From positions 1-64,000 of the forward strand of contig CAYUFA010000007.1 of the NCBI GenBank assembly GCA_964443845.1: DNA of 64,000 nt, given 5' to 3'. The notes below the pieces were generated by a model. The model made no database searches. It was not told the origin of the DNA and saw nothing but the letters and a program-made list of their open reading frames with translations. A program made the position numbers and the translations under genes. The DNA comes from UBA9214 sp964443845. GTDB lineage: Bacteria; Pseudomonadota; Gammaproteobacteria; UBA9214. Below, one piece after another: positions 17,722 to 26,802 of the stretch; the stretch's first letter is position 1, and every line of letters begins with the position of its first letter.

Positions 17722-18756
17722 ATGGGTATCACCCTCGGGGAACTGGCCGGCCGGATCGGCGCCGAGCTGCACGGGGGCAGACCGGATACCGGGATTGACG
17801 CGGTGGCCACGCTGGCCAATGCCGGACCGGGTGACCTCAGCTTTCTGGCCAACCGCAACTATCGCCGGTTCCTGGCCGGCACGCGCGCTGCGGCGGTCAT
17901 CCTGGCGCCGGAGCACCTGGCGGAGTGCCCGGTACCGGCACTGGTGTCCCCCAACCCCTATGCCAGCTACGCACGCGCCGCCGCGCTGATCGTGCCGCGG
18001 CCGGCGCCGCGCAGCGGCGTGCATCCGGCGGCGACCCTGGAGGACGGGTGTACGGTCGATGCATCGGCCTGGGTCGGTCCGCACTGCATCGTGGAGTCCG
18101 GTGCCGTGATCGGCGCCGGCGCGCAACTGGCGGGTGGTTGTTTCATCGGTGCCGGCAGCCGTGTCGGCGCGCACAGCCGGATCGCCGCCAACGTGGTGAT
18201 CTGCCACGGCGTGGTCATCGGGGAGCGGGTCGGCATCGCACCCGGGGTGGTCATCGGGGCAGACGGTTTCGGCCTGGCCAGCGAGGACGGGCGCTGGCTC
18301 GATGTGCCGCAGCTCGGCGCTGTGCGGATCGGCGACGATGTCGAGATCGGCGCCAATACCACCATCGACCGCGGCGCACTGGACGACACCGTACTGGAAG
18401 AGGGCGTGCGGCTCGATAACCAGATCCAGGTTGCGCACAATGTCTTTATCGGCGCGCACACCGCGATTGCCGGCTGCGTCGGGATCTCCGGCAGTGCCAG
18501 GATCGGCCGCCACTGCATGATCGGCGGCGGTGCCGGGATCGTCGGCCATCTCGAAATCACCGATCACGTCATCATTACCGGCATGACGATGGTGACGAAA
18601 TCGATCACCGCGCCCGGGGTCTACTCCTCGGGCGTGCCGGCGCAGGACAACGAAAGCTGGAACCGCAACTACGCGCGCCTGCGTCAGCTCGACCGCATGG
18701 CGCGGCGCCTGCAGGTGCTGGAGCGCCGGGTGGCGGCCGGCAGCGACAATCACTGA
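17722..18756 (+). CDS. lpxD: UDP-3-O-(3-hydroxyacyl)glucosamine N-acyltransferase (LpxD)
   Basis: 344-residue lipid A biosynthesis enzyme adding the N-linked hydroxyacyl chain. The N-terminal uridine-binding domain includes GPGDLSFLANRNYRRFL. The left-handed beta-helix of hexapeptide repeats fills roughly residues 100-310, and the catalytic-His region reads LDNQIQVAHNVFIGAHT. Short C-terminal helix. The ATG at 17722 lies 27 bases past skp. With fabZ, lpxA and lpxB downstream it forms the standard lipid A block. Confidence 0.96.
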   Translation: MGITLGELAGRIGAELHGGRPDTGIDAVATLANAGPGDLSFLANRNYRRFLAGTRAAAVILAPEHLAECPVPALVSPNPYASYARAAALIVPRPAPRSGVHPAATLEDGCTVDASAWVGPHCIVESGAVIGAGAQLAGGCFIGAGSRVGAHSRIAANVVICHGVVIGERVGIAPGVVIGADGFGLASEDGRWLDVPQLGAVRIGDDVEIGANTTIDRGALDDTVLEEGVRLDNQIQVAHNVFIGAHTAIAGCVGISGSARIGRHCMIGGGAGIVGHLEITDHVIITGMTMVTKSITAPGVYSSGVPAQDNESWNRNYARLRQLDRMARRLQVLERRVAAGSDNH

Positions 18757-18814
18757 CCGGGACGCGACCCTGCGCCGGTAAACGAAACTGACAACCGACG
18801 GGTAACCCGGAACC

Positions 18815-19255
18815 ATGAACATCAACGACATACTGCAGCATCTTCCCCACCGTTACCCGTTCCTGCTGATCGACCGCGTCATCGAGTTCAACCCCGGTGA
18901 ATCCCTGGTCGGCTACAAGAACGTTTCCTACAACGAGCCGTTTTTCCAGGGGCACTTCCCGCAGCGCCCGATCATGCCGGGCGTGCTGATCCTGGAAGCA
19001 ATGGCGCAGGCCACCGGGCTGCTTGCGTTCAAGACGGTCGAGCGTGGCGCGCGGCGCGAGAGCCTGTACTATCTCGTGGGCATGGATAACGCCCGCTTCA
19101 AGAAGCCGGTCGAGCCCGGCGACCAGCTGATGCTGTATGCCCGGCTGGTCCGCTCCCGGCGCGGTATCTGGGTGTTTGACTGTGCAGCGAAGGTCGACGG
19201 CGCGGTCGTGGCGACCGCGCAGATCATGTGCACCGAACAGGATATTCACCCTTGA
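18815..19255 (+). CDS. fabZ: 3-hydroxyacyl-[ACP] dehydratase FabZ
   Basis: 146-residue hot-dog-fold dehydratase of fatty acid elongation, competing with LpxA for hydroxyacyl-ACP. Catalytic His in LPHRYPFLLIDRV and catalytic Glu in PGVLILEAMAQATG are present, as is FFQGHFPQRPIMPG. Standard length. Its TGA lies within the TTGA that starts lpxA, so the two are translationally coupled, which ties membrane fatty acid flux to lipid A flux. Confidence 0.97.
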   Translation: MNINDILQHLPHRYPFLLIDRVIEFNPGESLVGYKNVSYNEPFFQGHFPQRPIMPGVLILEAMAQATGLLAFKTVERGARRESLYYLVGMDNARFKKPVEPGDQLMLYARLVRSRRGIWVFDCAAKVDGAVVATAQIMCTEQDIHP

Positions 19256-20022
19256 TCGACGCCCGGGCAGTCATCGATCCTTCCGCCGAGCTGGCGGAGG
19301 GTGTGAGCGTGGGCCCGTTTACCGTGATCGGGGCCGGGGTCACGATCGGTCGGGGCACCCGCATCGGGCCGCATGCCGTGATCAACGGTCCTACCCGGAT
19401 CGGCGAAGACAACCATATCTTCCAGTTCGCTTCGGTCGGCGACGCGCCCCAGGACAAGAAGTACGGGGGGGAGCCCACCCGGCTGGAGATCGGCGATCGC
19501 AACACGATCCGCGAGTTCGTCACCATCAATCGCGGCACCGTGCAGGACGCCGGACTGACCCGCCTCGGCAACGACAACTGGATCATGGCGTACGTGCATA
19601 TCGCGCATGACTGCCGGATCGGCAACCAGACCATCTTTGCCAACAACGCCTCCCTGGCCGGGCACGTGCACGTGGACGATTACGCGATCCTCGGCGGCTT
19701 TACCCTGGTGCACCAGTTCTGTTCCATCGGGGCGCACGCGCTGACCGCCTTCGGCAGTGGCATCAGCATGGATGTGCCGCCCTATGTCACGGTGGGTGGC
19801 ACTCCGGCACGACCGCACGGCATGAATATGGAGGGCCTGCGCCGGCGCGGCTTCCCCGCGCCGGCGCGGCGCGAACTCAAGCAGGCCTACAAGGTGCTGT
19901 ACCGCGAGAACCTGTCGCTGCGGGAGGCGCTGGCCAGGCTGCGCGAGCTGGCCGTGGACTGTCCCGAAGTCGGCGTGCTGGTGCAGTTCCTGGAAAACCA
20001 GAAGCGCGGTATCGTCAGGTAA
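19252..20022 (+). CDS. lpxA: UDP-N-acetylglucosamine acyltransferase (LpxA)
   Basis: 256-residue trimeric left-handed beta-helix enzyme for the first step of lipid A synthesis. The catalytic His lies in YVHIAHDCRIGNQT; GDRNTIREFVTINRGT and the QFCSIGAHALTAFGSG segment align with the family, and the C-terminal helical part includes MEGLRRRGFPAPARREL. Start is a TTG at 19252 (L/M-IDARAVIDPSAELAEG), sharing TTGA with the fabZ stop; upstream frame belongs to fabZ sequence. A non-ATG start with stop overlap implies reinitiation-dependent expression. Confidence 0.94.
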   Translation: MIDARAVIDPSAELAEGVSVGPFTVIGAGVTIGRGTRIGPHAVINGPTRIGEDNHIFQFASVGDAPQDKKYGGEPTRLEIGDRNTIREFVTINRGTVQDAGLTRLGNDNWIMAYVHIAHDCRIGNQTIFANNASLAGHVHVDDYAILGGFTLVHQFCSIGAHALTAFGSGISMDVPPYVTVGGTPARPHGMNMEGLRRRGFPAPARRELKQAYKVLYRENLSLREALARLRELAVDCPEVGVLVQFLENQKRGIVR

Positions 20023-20057
20023 TCCCGGGTGAGCCGGGGCGCGACAATGGTACCGGC

Positions 20058-21227
20058 ATGACCAGGTCCCCGGGACCGCTGCGTATCGGTATCGTGGCCG
20101 GCGAGGCTTCCGGTGACAACATCGCGGCCGCGCTGATCACCGCACTGCGCGCGCAGGTGCCGGACGCGGTGTTCGAGGGTGTGGCGGGACCCCGCATGCA
20201 GGCGGCCGGCTGCACCACGCTGTGCCCCATGGAGCGCCTGTCGGTCATGGGGCTGACCGAGGTGCTGCGCCACCTGCCCGCGCTGCTGGGCCTGCGGCGC
20301 CGCTTGCGCCGGCACTTCACGGCGCACCCGCCGGACCTGTTCATCGGCGTCGATGCGCCGGATTTCAACCTGGGCCTGGAACGGGCCCTGAAACGGCGCG
20401 GCATCCGCACCCTGCACTATGTCAGTCCGTCGGTGTGGGCCTGGCGGCGCTATCGCGTGCGCAAGATCGCCGCGAGCGTGGACTGCATCCTGACGCTGTT
20501 CCCGTTCGAGGAACGTTTCTACCTGGAGCAGCACGTGCCGGCGCGCTGCGTGGGGCATCCGCTGGCCGACCAGGTAGCGGACGAGGTGGACCAGGCGGCG
20601 GCGCGCAGGGCACTCGGCATCCCGCCGGGCGGGCCGTTGCTGGCATTGCTGCCCGGCAGCCGCACCAGCGAGGTACGCCAGCTGGCGCTGCCTTTCCTGG
20701 CGGCGGCTGCCTGGTGCCAGGCGCGGCGGGACGACCTGCACTTCGTGGTGCCGCTGGCCAACGCGCGTTGCCGCGCTGCGTTCGAGGAGGCCGTCTCCCG
20801 GCTGCCATCCGTCCCGCCGCTCACCCTGCTCACCGGCCGGGGGATGGAGGCCATGGCGGCCGCGGATGCGGTCCTGCTCGCCTCGGGTACGGCGACCTTG
20901 GAATGCCTGCTGTTGCGGCGCCCGATGGTGGTGGCGTACCGGCTCTCGGCGCTGACCTTCCGGCTGGCCCGCCGGCTGGTCCGGGTGCCGTTCTTTTCCC
21001 TGCCGAACCTGCTGGCCGGTCGGGCGCTGGTGCGGGAATTTCTCCAGCACGACGTGACGGCGGAAAATCTCGGCCGCGAGTTGCTGGCGCTGGTGGAGCA
21101 ACCGCAACGCGCGGCAGCGCTGGCGCACGAGTTTGCCGCGATCCATCGTGACCTGCGCCGGGACGCCAGCCACGCGGCCGCCCGGGTCGTATTGCAGATG
21201 ACGGGGAGGCTGCCCGGTGCCTGCTGA
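20058..21227 (+). CDS. lpxB: lipid-A-disaccharide synthase (LpxB)
   Basis: 389-residue GT19 glycosyltransferase that joins UDP-diacyl-GlcN and lipid X. IGIVAGEASGDN near residue 10, the DAPDFNLGLERALK segment, HYVSPSVWAWRRYRVRKI and the donor-site region LASGTATLECLLLRRPMVV are all present. The ATG at 20058 follows an LpxA gap of 35 bases. It overlaps rnhB's GTG start by 11 bases. Confidence 0.96.
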   Translation: MTRSPGPLRIGIVAGEASGDNIAAALITALRAQVPDAVFEGVAGPRMQAAGCTTLCPMERLSVMGLTEVLRHLPALLGLRRRLRRHFTAHPPDLFIGVDAPDFNLGLERALKRRGIRTLHYVSPSVWAWRRYRVRKIAASVDCILTLFPFEERFYLEQHVPARCVGHPLADQVADEVDQAAARRALGIPPGGPLLALLPGSRTSEVRQLALPFLAAAAWCQARRDDLHFVVPLANARCRAAFEEAVSRLPSVPPLTLLTGRGMEAMAAADAVLLASGTATLECLLLRRPMVVAYRLSALTFRLARRLVRVPFFSLPNLLAGRALVREFLQHDVTAENLGRELLALVEQPQRAAALAHEFAAIHRDLRRDASHAAARVVLQMTGRLPGAC

Positions 21228-21825
21228 GGCGATCATCCTGCCGGCAGGGCGGGTGGCCGGCGTGGACGAGGCGGGCCGCGGGCCGCTGGCCGGACCGGTC
21301 ATCGCCGCTGCCGTGATCCTCGACCCGGCGCGGCCGCTGTCCGGACTGCGCGATTCCAAGCAGCTGAGCGCGCAGCGCCGCGAGACCCTGTACGGGGAAA
21401 TCGTTGCGGCGGCTCTGGGCTGGGCCATCGGCCGGGCGGAGGTGGAGGAGATCGACCGGATCAACATTCTCCAGGCCACGCTGCTGGCCATGCAGCGTGC
21501 CGTGGCAGGCCTGCAACCGGCGGCCGAGTATGCGGTCATCGACGGGAACCGCTGTCCGGTGCTGCCGATCCCGGCACGCGCCATCGTCCGGGGGGACAGC
21601 CGGGTGGCTGCCATCAGTGCCGCGTCGATCCTCGCCAAGGTGGCGCGGGACCGCGAGATGGTGGAACTGGACCGGCGTTACCCGGGCTACGGGCTGGCGC
21701 AGCACAAGGGCTATCCCAGCAAGGCGCATATCGCCGCGCTGGAGGCGCTCGGGCCGACACCGCAGCACCGGCGCTCCTTCGCGCCCGTCAGGCGTATTGC
21801 CGGGTTGACGGGTGCAGGGGTCTGA
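21217..21825 (+). CDS. rnhB: ribonuclease HII
   Basis: 202-residue nuclease cleaving RNA in RNA-DNA hybrids and excising single ribonucleotides. The acidic active site is intact: AGVDEAGRGPLAGPV with its Asp-Glu pair, RDSKQLS-like LRDSKQLSAQRR, and YAVIDGNRCP. The C-terminal HRRSF-like motif appears as QHRRSFAPVRRI. Start is GTG at 21217 inside lpxB. Its last 38 bases overlap the 3' end of the opposing GGDEF gene. Confidence 0.95.
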   Translation: MPAEAIILPAGRVAGVDEAGRGPLAGPVIAAAVILDPARPLSGLRDSKQLSAQRRETLYGEIVAAALGWAIGRAEVEEIDRINILQATLLAMQRAVAGLQPAAEYAVIDGNRCPVLPIPARAIVRGDSRVAAISAASILAKVARDREMVELDRRYPGYGLAQHKGYPSKAHIAALEALGPTPQHRRSFAPVRRIAGLTGAGV

Positions 21826-22912
21826 GGTTTCCGGGCAGTACGCCCAGCGCGTGGTCATACCAGGTGACCAGGTTGCGTCCCACCTGCTTGCTGCAGTGCA
21901 GCGCCTGGTCGGCCAGGTCGAATACCTGTTCCGGTTCGTCCACCGTGTACGGGTAGGCGGCAATACCGATGCTGGCCGTCACGGTGACCCGGTCGCCGTC
22001 GACGTCGATCGAGGTATTGCCGATCGCCGCACGGATGCGTTCCGCGCAGCGGGTGGCGTGCTCGCTGCCGATGCGCCGCATCAGGATGGCGAATTCATCG
22101 CCGCCGTAGCGCGCCGCGATGTCGCTGGCGCGTACCGAACGCCGGAGGGTGGCGGCGACACTGCGGATCAGACGCGTGCCGGCATCCTGGCCGTAACGGT
22201 CATTGATCCCCTTGAGGCCATCCAGGCCGATCATGAACACGATGAACGGATCCCGGTAGTCCCTGGCACGTTCCAGTTCCTGCTCCAGCAGCAGGTGGAA
22301 GGCGCGCAGGCTCAGCAGGCCGGTCAGTTCGTCGGTCTGCGCAAGCGCGACGACCCTGTGCCTGGCAGCGATGATGTCAGCGGCCAGCATGGAGGTGACG
22401 TACGCCACCAGCAGGAACGGCGAGAATCTGGCAACCAGGCTGCTCAGGGTGTCCGCTGCAAAGAGGTCGGAGGCATCGCGGGTGTAGCCGGCCAGCAGGT
22501 AGCAACAGGCGATCAGGACCACCTCCAGCAGCGTCATCGTTTTGCCGAGGGTGAGCGCGCAGACGATGATGACCAGCAGGTACAGGTTCAGCAGCGGACT
22601 CTGCTGGTAACCGGTATGCATGATGGCGATCGTGATAAACCCGATCATGATCCAGGTCTCGACGGCCAGCTTGAGACGGGTTTCCCGGACGCGGGACCGG
22701 GAATACCGGAACAGCAGCACGAAACCGGCGTACCCTGTCATGACGAGGATCATGCCGTCCGGGTCATCCAGCGGGCCGGTCGGCAGGAAGTAGTACAGGA
22801 TCACCAGGATCAGCAGCAGCCAGTGCAACTCGGCGATGCTGCGGGCAAATCCGCTCAGCTGTGCGGACTCGAAGTGGTTGAAGATCTGGTTTGCCGGGGA
22901 TGAGCGGTTCAT
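21788..22912 (-). CDS. membrane-anchored diguanylate cyclase (GGDEF)
   Basis: 374-residue protein with about six hydrophobic segments in residues 25-190 (for example WLLLILVILYYFLP and LLNLYLLVIIVCALTLG), then a GGDEF domain from about residue 195. The catalytic signature is canonical (ARYGGDEFAILMRR). An RxxD inhibitory site (RASD) lies five residues before it, so product feedback by c-di-GMP is expected. The membrane part is not a sensor type I can name. It is antisense to its neighbours, overlaps rnhB by 38 bases and separates rnhB from dnaE, which suggests a lineage-specific insertion. Confidence 0.93.
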   Translation of the reverse strand: MNRSSPANQIFNHFESAQLSGFARSIAELHWLLLILVILYYFLPTGPLDDPDGMILVMTGYAGFVLLFRYSRSRVRETRLKLAVETWIMIGFITIAIMHTGYQQSPLLNLYLLVIIVCALTLGKTMTLLEVVLIACCYLLAGYTRDASDLFAADTLSSLVARFSPFLLVAYVTSMLAADIIAARHRVVALAQTDELTGLLSLRAFHLLLEQELERARDYRDPFIVFMIGLDGLKGINDRYGQDAGTRLIRSVAATLRRSVRASDIAARYGGDEFAILMRRIGSEHATRCAERIRAAIGNTSIDVDGDRVTVTASIGIAAYPYTVDEPEQVFDLADQALHCSKQVGRNLVTWYDHALGVLPGNLRPLHPSTRQYA

Positions 22913-23098
22913 GACGTGAAACCCGATGGGTGCCGTTTTGCTATCGGCCTGCGCTGCGCCCCGCTGAAGCCACGGTCGTACGGTGCGTGGCCACGAGTGG
23001 ATGACATGAATAAACCGAGAGATGCGTCACATTCCTGAATGCCGGGTTCAGTGCCGGCAGCGCTTGCAAGCCGGGATGCAAAACTGGAGACTTTTCCC

Positions 23099-26000
23099 AT
23101 GAGCGCCAGCTTTGTCCACCTCCACGTGCACACCGAATATTCCCTGGTCAATGGCACGGTGCGGATCAAGCCGCTGGTGCAGCAGGTGGCGGCCGCGGGC
23201 ATGCCGGCGGTGGCGGTGACCGATCAGTGCAACCTGTTCGCCATGGTGAAGTTCTACCGGGCGGCGCTCGACCGGGGTATCAAGCCGATCATCGGCGTGG
23301 ACGCCTGGATCGCGGAACCCGGTGAAAATGCGGCACCGACCCGGCTGGTACTGCTGTGCAAGTCACGCAACGGTTACCGCAACCTCACCCGCCTGGTGTC
23401 ACGCTCCTATACCGAGGGGCAGCAGCGCGGCATGCCCGTGCTCGAGCCTGCCTGGCTGGAGGGCAACACGGCAGGGCTGATCGCCCTGTCGGGGGGCATG
23501 GCCGGGAACATCGGCAGGGCGCTGCTGGCCGACCGGCCGGAGCTGGCCGCGCAACAGCTGGATCACTGGCAGCGGCTGTTTCCCGGCAGCTTTTATCTCG
23601 AACTGCAGCGCACCGGGCGCAGCGGTGAGCAGGAGTACCTGGTCAGGGCGGTCGCGCTGGCCGCCCGCGCCGATGTGCCGGTGGTCGCCACCAACGACGT
23701 GCACTTCCTGAAGGCGTCCGACTTCCTGGCGCACGAGGCGCGCGTGTGTATCAACGAAGGCCGGACCCTGGATGATCCACGCCGCGCGCGGGGGTTTTCC
23801 GACCAGCAGTACCTGCGCAGCGCCGAAGAGATGCAGCAGCTGTTCAGTGACCTGCCGGAAGCACTGGAGAACACGGTCGAGATCGCGCGCCGCTGCAACC
23901 TGGAACTGGAACTGGGCAGGAATTTCCTGCCGGATTTCCCGATTCCGGAAGGTACCGGCATGGACGATTATTTCCTGGCCCAGGCGCAGGCCGGGCTGGA
24001 ACGGCGCATGCCGCAGATCCTGAGCTGGCAGACGGGCGAGGAGGCCGGGATCCGGCAGCGCTACCGTGCGCGTCTGGACCTGGAAATCGACGTCATCCTG
24101 AAAATGGGTTTCCCGGGGTACTTCCTGATCGTGGCGGATTTCATCCGCTGGGCCAAGGCCAGCGCCATACCGGTCGGACCGGGGCGCGGTTCCGGCGCGG
24201 GGTCGCTGGTGGCCTACGCACTCACCATTACCGACCTCGACCCGATCCGCTACGACCTGCTGTTCGAGCGCTTTCTCAACCCGGAACGCGTATCCATGCC
24301 GGATTTCGACGTGGACTTCTGCATGGAGGGCCGCGACCGCGTGATCGAGTATGTTGCCGAACGCTACGGCCGCGACAAGGTCTCGCAGATCATCACCTAT
24401 GGCTCGATGGCCGCCAAGGCGGTGGTCCGGGACGTGGGACGCGTGCTCGGACACCCCTACGGGTTCACGGACCGCATCGCCAAGCTGATCCCCTTCGAGA
24501 TCGGCATCACCCTGGACAAGGCGCTGGAACAGGAGCCGCAGCTGGCCGAACTGTATGACGCGGACGAGGAGGTGCAGGGTGTCATCGAGCTGGCCCGTTC
24601 CCTCGAAGGGCTGGCGCGCAACGCGGGCAAACACGCCGGTGGTGTGGTCATCGCCCCGTCGCAGCTGACGGATTTCACGCCGCTGTACTGCGAACAGGGC
24701 AGCGAGGGCATCGTCAGCCAGTTCGACAAGGACGACGTCGAGGCGGTCGGCCTGGTGAAGTTCGACTTTCTCGGCCTGCGCACGCTGACCATCATCGACT
24801 GGGCGTTGCAGACGATCAATGCACGGCGCGGGCAGGACGGGCAGCCGCCGGTGGATATGGCCAGCCTGCCGCTGGACGATGCGGCCGCCTTCACGCTGCT
24901 CAAGGCCTCCGCGACCACCGCGGTATTCCAGCTCGAATCCTCCGGCATGAAGGACCTGATCCGGCGCCTGCAGCCGGATACCTTCGAGGACATCGTCGCG
25001 CTGGTGGCGCTGTTCCGGCCGGGTCCGCTGCAATCGGGCATGGTGGATGACTTCATCGCGCGCAAGAAGGGCGAGGCGGCCATCAAGTATCCGCACCCGG
25101 AGCTGGAACCGATCCTGCGGCCCACCTACGGCATCATCCTGTACCAGGAACAGGTCATGCAGATTGCCCAGGTGCTGGCCGGCTACACGCTGGGCGGCGC
25201 CGACATGCTGCGCCGGGCCATGGGCAAGAAGAAGCCCGAGGAGATGGCCAAGCAACGCGCGGTGTTCGTCGACGGTGCGCGGGCGCGCGGTGTGGAGGAC
25301 AGTACCGCAACGCACATCTTCGACCTGATGGAGAAATTCGCCGGTTACGGATTCAACAAGAGTCACTCGGCCGCCTACGCCGTGCTGTCCTACCAGACCG
25401 CGTGGCTCAAGGCACACCATCCCGCCGCCTTCATGGCCGCCGTATTGTCGGCGGACATGGACAACACCGACAAGGTGGTGCACCTGATCGCGGAGTGCCG
25501 CGACATGAAACTGCGGGTGGTGCCGCCGGACGTGAACCGCTCCGACTACCGGTTTACCGTGCAGGCGACGGATACCATCGTGTACGGGCTCGGTGCGATC
25601 AAGGGGGTCGGGCAGTCCGCGATCGAGGCGCTGCTCGCGGAGCGTGCCGCCGGCGGGGCATTTGCCGACCTGTTCGATTTCTGCCAGCGCGTCGATTTGC
25701 GCCGGCTCAACCGCCGCGTCATCGATGCCCTGGTGCGTGCGGGCGCGCTGGATTCCATGGGTGAAACCCGTGCCTCGCACCAGGCCAACGTGGCCGCTGC
25801 CCTGAAGCTGGCCGAGCAACGCAGCCGGGATATCGATACCGGGCAGTCCGACCTGTTCGGCGCGAGCGCGGCGGAGGCAGCGCCCCTGCCACAACGGCAG
25901 GTGTTGCCGGAATGGGAGGAGGAGGTGCGCCTGCAGGGCGAGATGGACGCGCTGGGGCTGTACCTCACCGGTCACCCGATCACGCGCTACATCCGGGAGC

Positions 26001-26608
26001 TCGACCATATCACCAGTGGCAGGCTGGCCGAACTGGAGAGCATCGCCGCCAGCCTGCCGGCCGTCAGCAACCGTCCCGGGCGTTTCGGGAGCGGCGAGCG
26101 CGCCGTCACCATCGCCGGGCTGGTCATGAATATGCGCGTTCGCAAGACCCAGCGCGGCGGCAGGATCGCCTTCCTGACGCTGGACGACAACAGCGCGCGC
26201 ATCGAGGTGCGGGTATTCCCGGAGGTATACGAGCGTCATCAGGCTTTGCTGGCCAAGGACCGGGTGCTCGTGATCCAGGGCGGCTACGGACTCGACGATT
26301 TCAGTGGTGGTTACCAGGTGACTGCACAGGCGGTCCAGGATATCAACCAGGCGCGCGAGCAGTACGCCCGGCGACTCGTGGTGGGGCTGGAGTCGGCGCA
26401 GGCCGGCAACGGATTCGTCGGGCACCTGGCGGACATCCTGCAACCGTTCCGTCAGGGCCATTGCCGGGTGTGCATCGATTACGCCGGCGGGGAGGCCAGT
26501 GCCCGTGTCGCGCTGGGTGAGGAATGGTCCGTGCATCCAACCGACGAACTGTTGCACCGCCTGCGCGATCTGGCCGGCAAGGACCGGGTGCAGGTGGAAT
26601 ACGCCTGA
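23099..26608 (+). CDS. dnaE: DNA polymerase III subunit alpha
   Basis: 1169-residue replicative polymerase of the C family. The N-terminal PHP domain begins FVHLHVHTEYSLVNGTVRIK. The polymerase active site is visible as VGPGRGSGAGSLVAY and the catalytic Asp run PDFDVDFCMEGR. The GYGFNKSHSAAYA tail of the fingers, a helix-hairpin-helix region (LGAIKGVGQSAIEALL) and an OB fold (VTIAGLVMNMRVRKTQRGG) follow. The frame opens 60 bases further upstream, but the ATG at 23099 with GGAG upstream gives the family N-terminus. accA follows after 194 bases. Confidence 0.97.
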   Translation: MSASFVHLHVHTEYSLVNGTVRIKPLVQQVAAAGMPAVAVTDQCNLFAMVKFYRAALDRGIKPIIGVDAWIAEPGENAAPTRLVLLCKSRNGYRNLTRLVSRSYTEGQQRGMPVLEPAWLEGNTAGLIALSGGMAGNIGRALLADRPELAAQQLDHWQRLFPGSFYLELQRTGRSGEQEYLVRAVALAARADVPVVATNDVHFLKASDFLAHEARVCINEGRTLDDPRRARGFSDQQYLRSAEEMQQLFSDLPEALENTVEIARRCNLELELGRNFLPDFPIPEGTGMDDYFLAQAQAGLERRMPQILSWQTGEEAGIRQRYRARLDLEIDVILKMGFPGYFLIVADFIRWAKASAIPVGPGRGSGAGSLVAYALTITDLDPIRYDLLFERFLNPERVSMPDFDVDFCMEGRDRVIEYVAERYGRDKVSQIITYGSMAAKAVVRDVGRVLGHPYGFTDRIAKLIPFEIGITLDKALEQEPQLAELYDADEEVQGVIELARSLEGLARNAGKHAGGVVIAPSQLTDFTPLYCEQGSEGIVSQFDKDDVEAVGLVKFDFLGLRTLTIIDWALQTINARRGQDGQPPVDMASLPLDDAAAFTLLKASATTAVFQLESSGMKDLIRRLQPDTFEDIVALVALFRPGPLQSGMVDDFIARKKGEAAIKYPHPELEPILRPTYGIILYQEQVMQIAQVLAGYTLGGADMLRRAMGKKKPEEMAKQRAVFVDGARARGVEDSTATHIFDLMEKFAGYGFNKSHSAAYAVLSYQTAWLKAHHPAAFMAAVLSADMDNTDKVVHLIAECRDMKLRVVPPDVNRSDYRFTVQATDTIVYGLGAIKGVGQSAIEALLAERAAGGAFADLFDFCQRVDLRRLNRRVIDALVRAGALDSMGETRASHQANVAAALKLAEQRSRDIDTGQSDLFGASAAEAAPLPQRQVLPEWEEEVRLQGEMDALGLYLTGHPITRYIRELDHITSGRLAELESIAASLPAVSNRPGRFGSGERAVTIAGLVMNMRVRKTQRGGRIAFLTLDDNSARIEVRVFPEVYERHQALLAKDRVLVIQGGYGLDDFSGGYQVTAQAVQDINQAREQYARRLVVGLESAQAGNGFVGHLADILQPFRQGHCRVCIDYAGGEASARVALGEEWSVHPTDELLHRLRDLAGKDRVQVEYA

Positions 26609-26802
26609 CGGCCGGCAGTCGGGGTTGACGCCCGTTGTTCTGCCGGGGGGCAACCCGGTCGGTGCCCTGTTCCGTGAGGCCCGGCACTCGCGGAGCAGGG
26701 TACTGCCTGTTGCAGCCTGCACCGGGCCAGGGCGGCCGCAATTTACCGGTCGGCGCGGAACCGGTACCATTACCGGCACAGCACCCAGGTCCCGGAACCT
26801 TC

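Noticed and set aside
23399..26779. 1126-codon open frame antisense to dnaE
   Set aside because: Shadow frame caused by high GC and codon bias in dnaE; Gln/His/Arg-rich sequence with no recognisable domain and dnaE itself is unambiguous.
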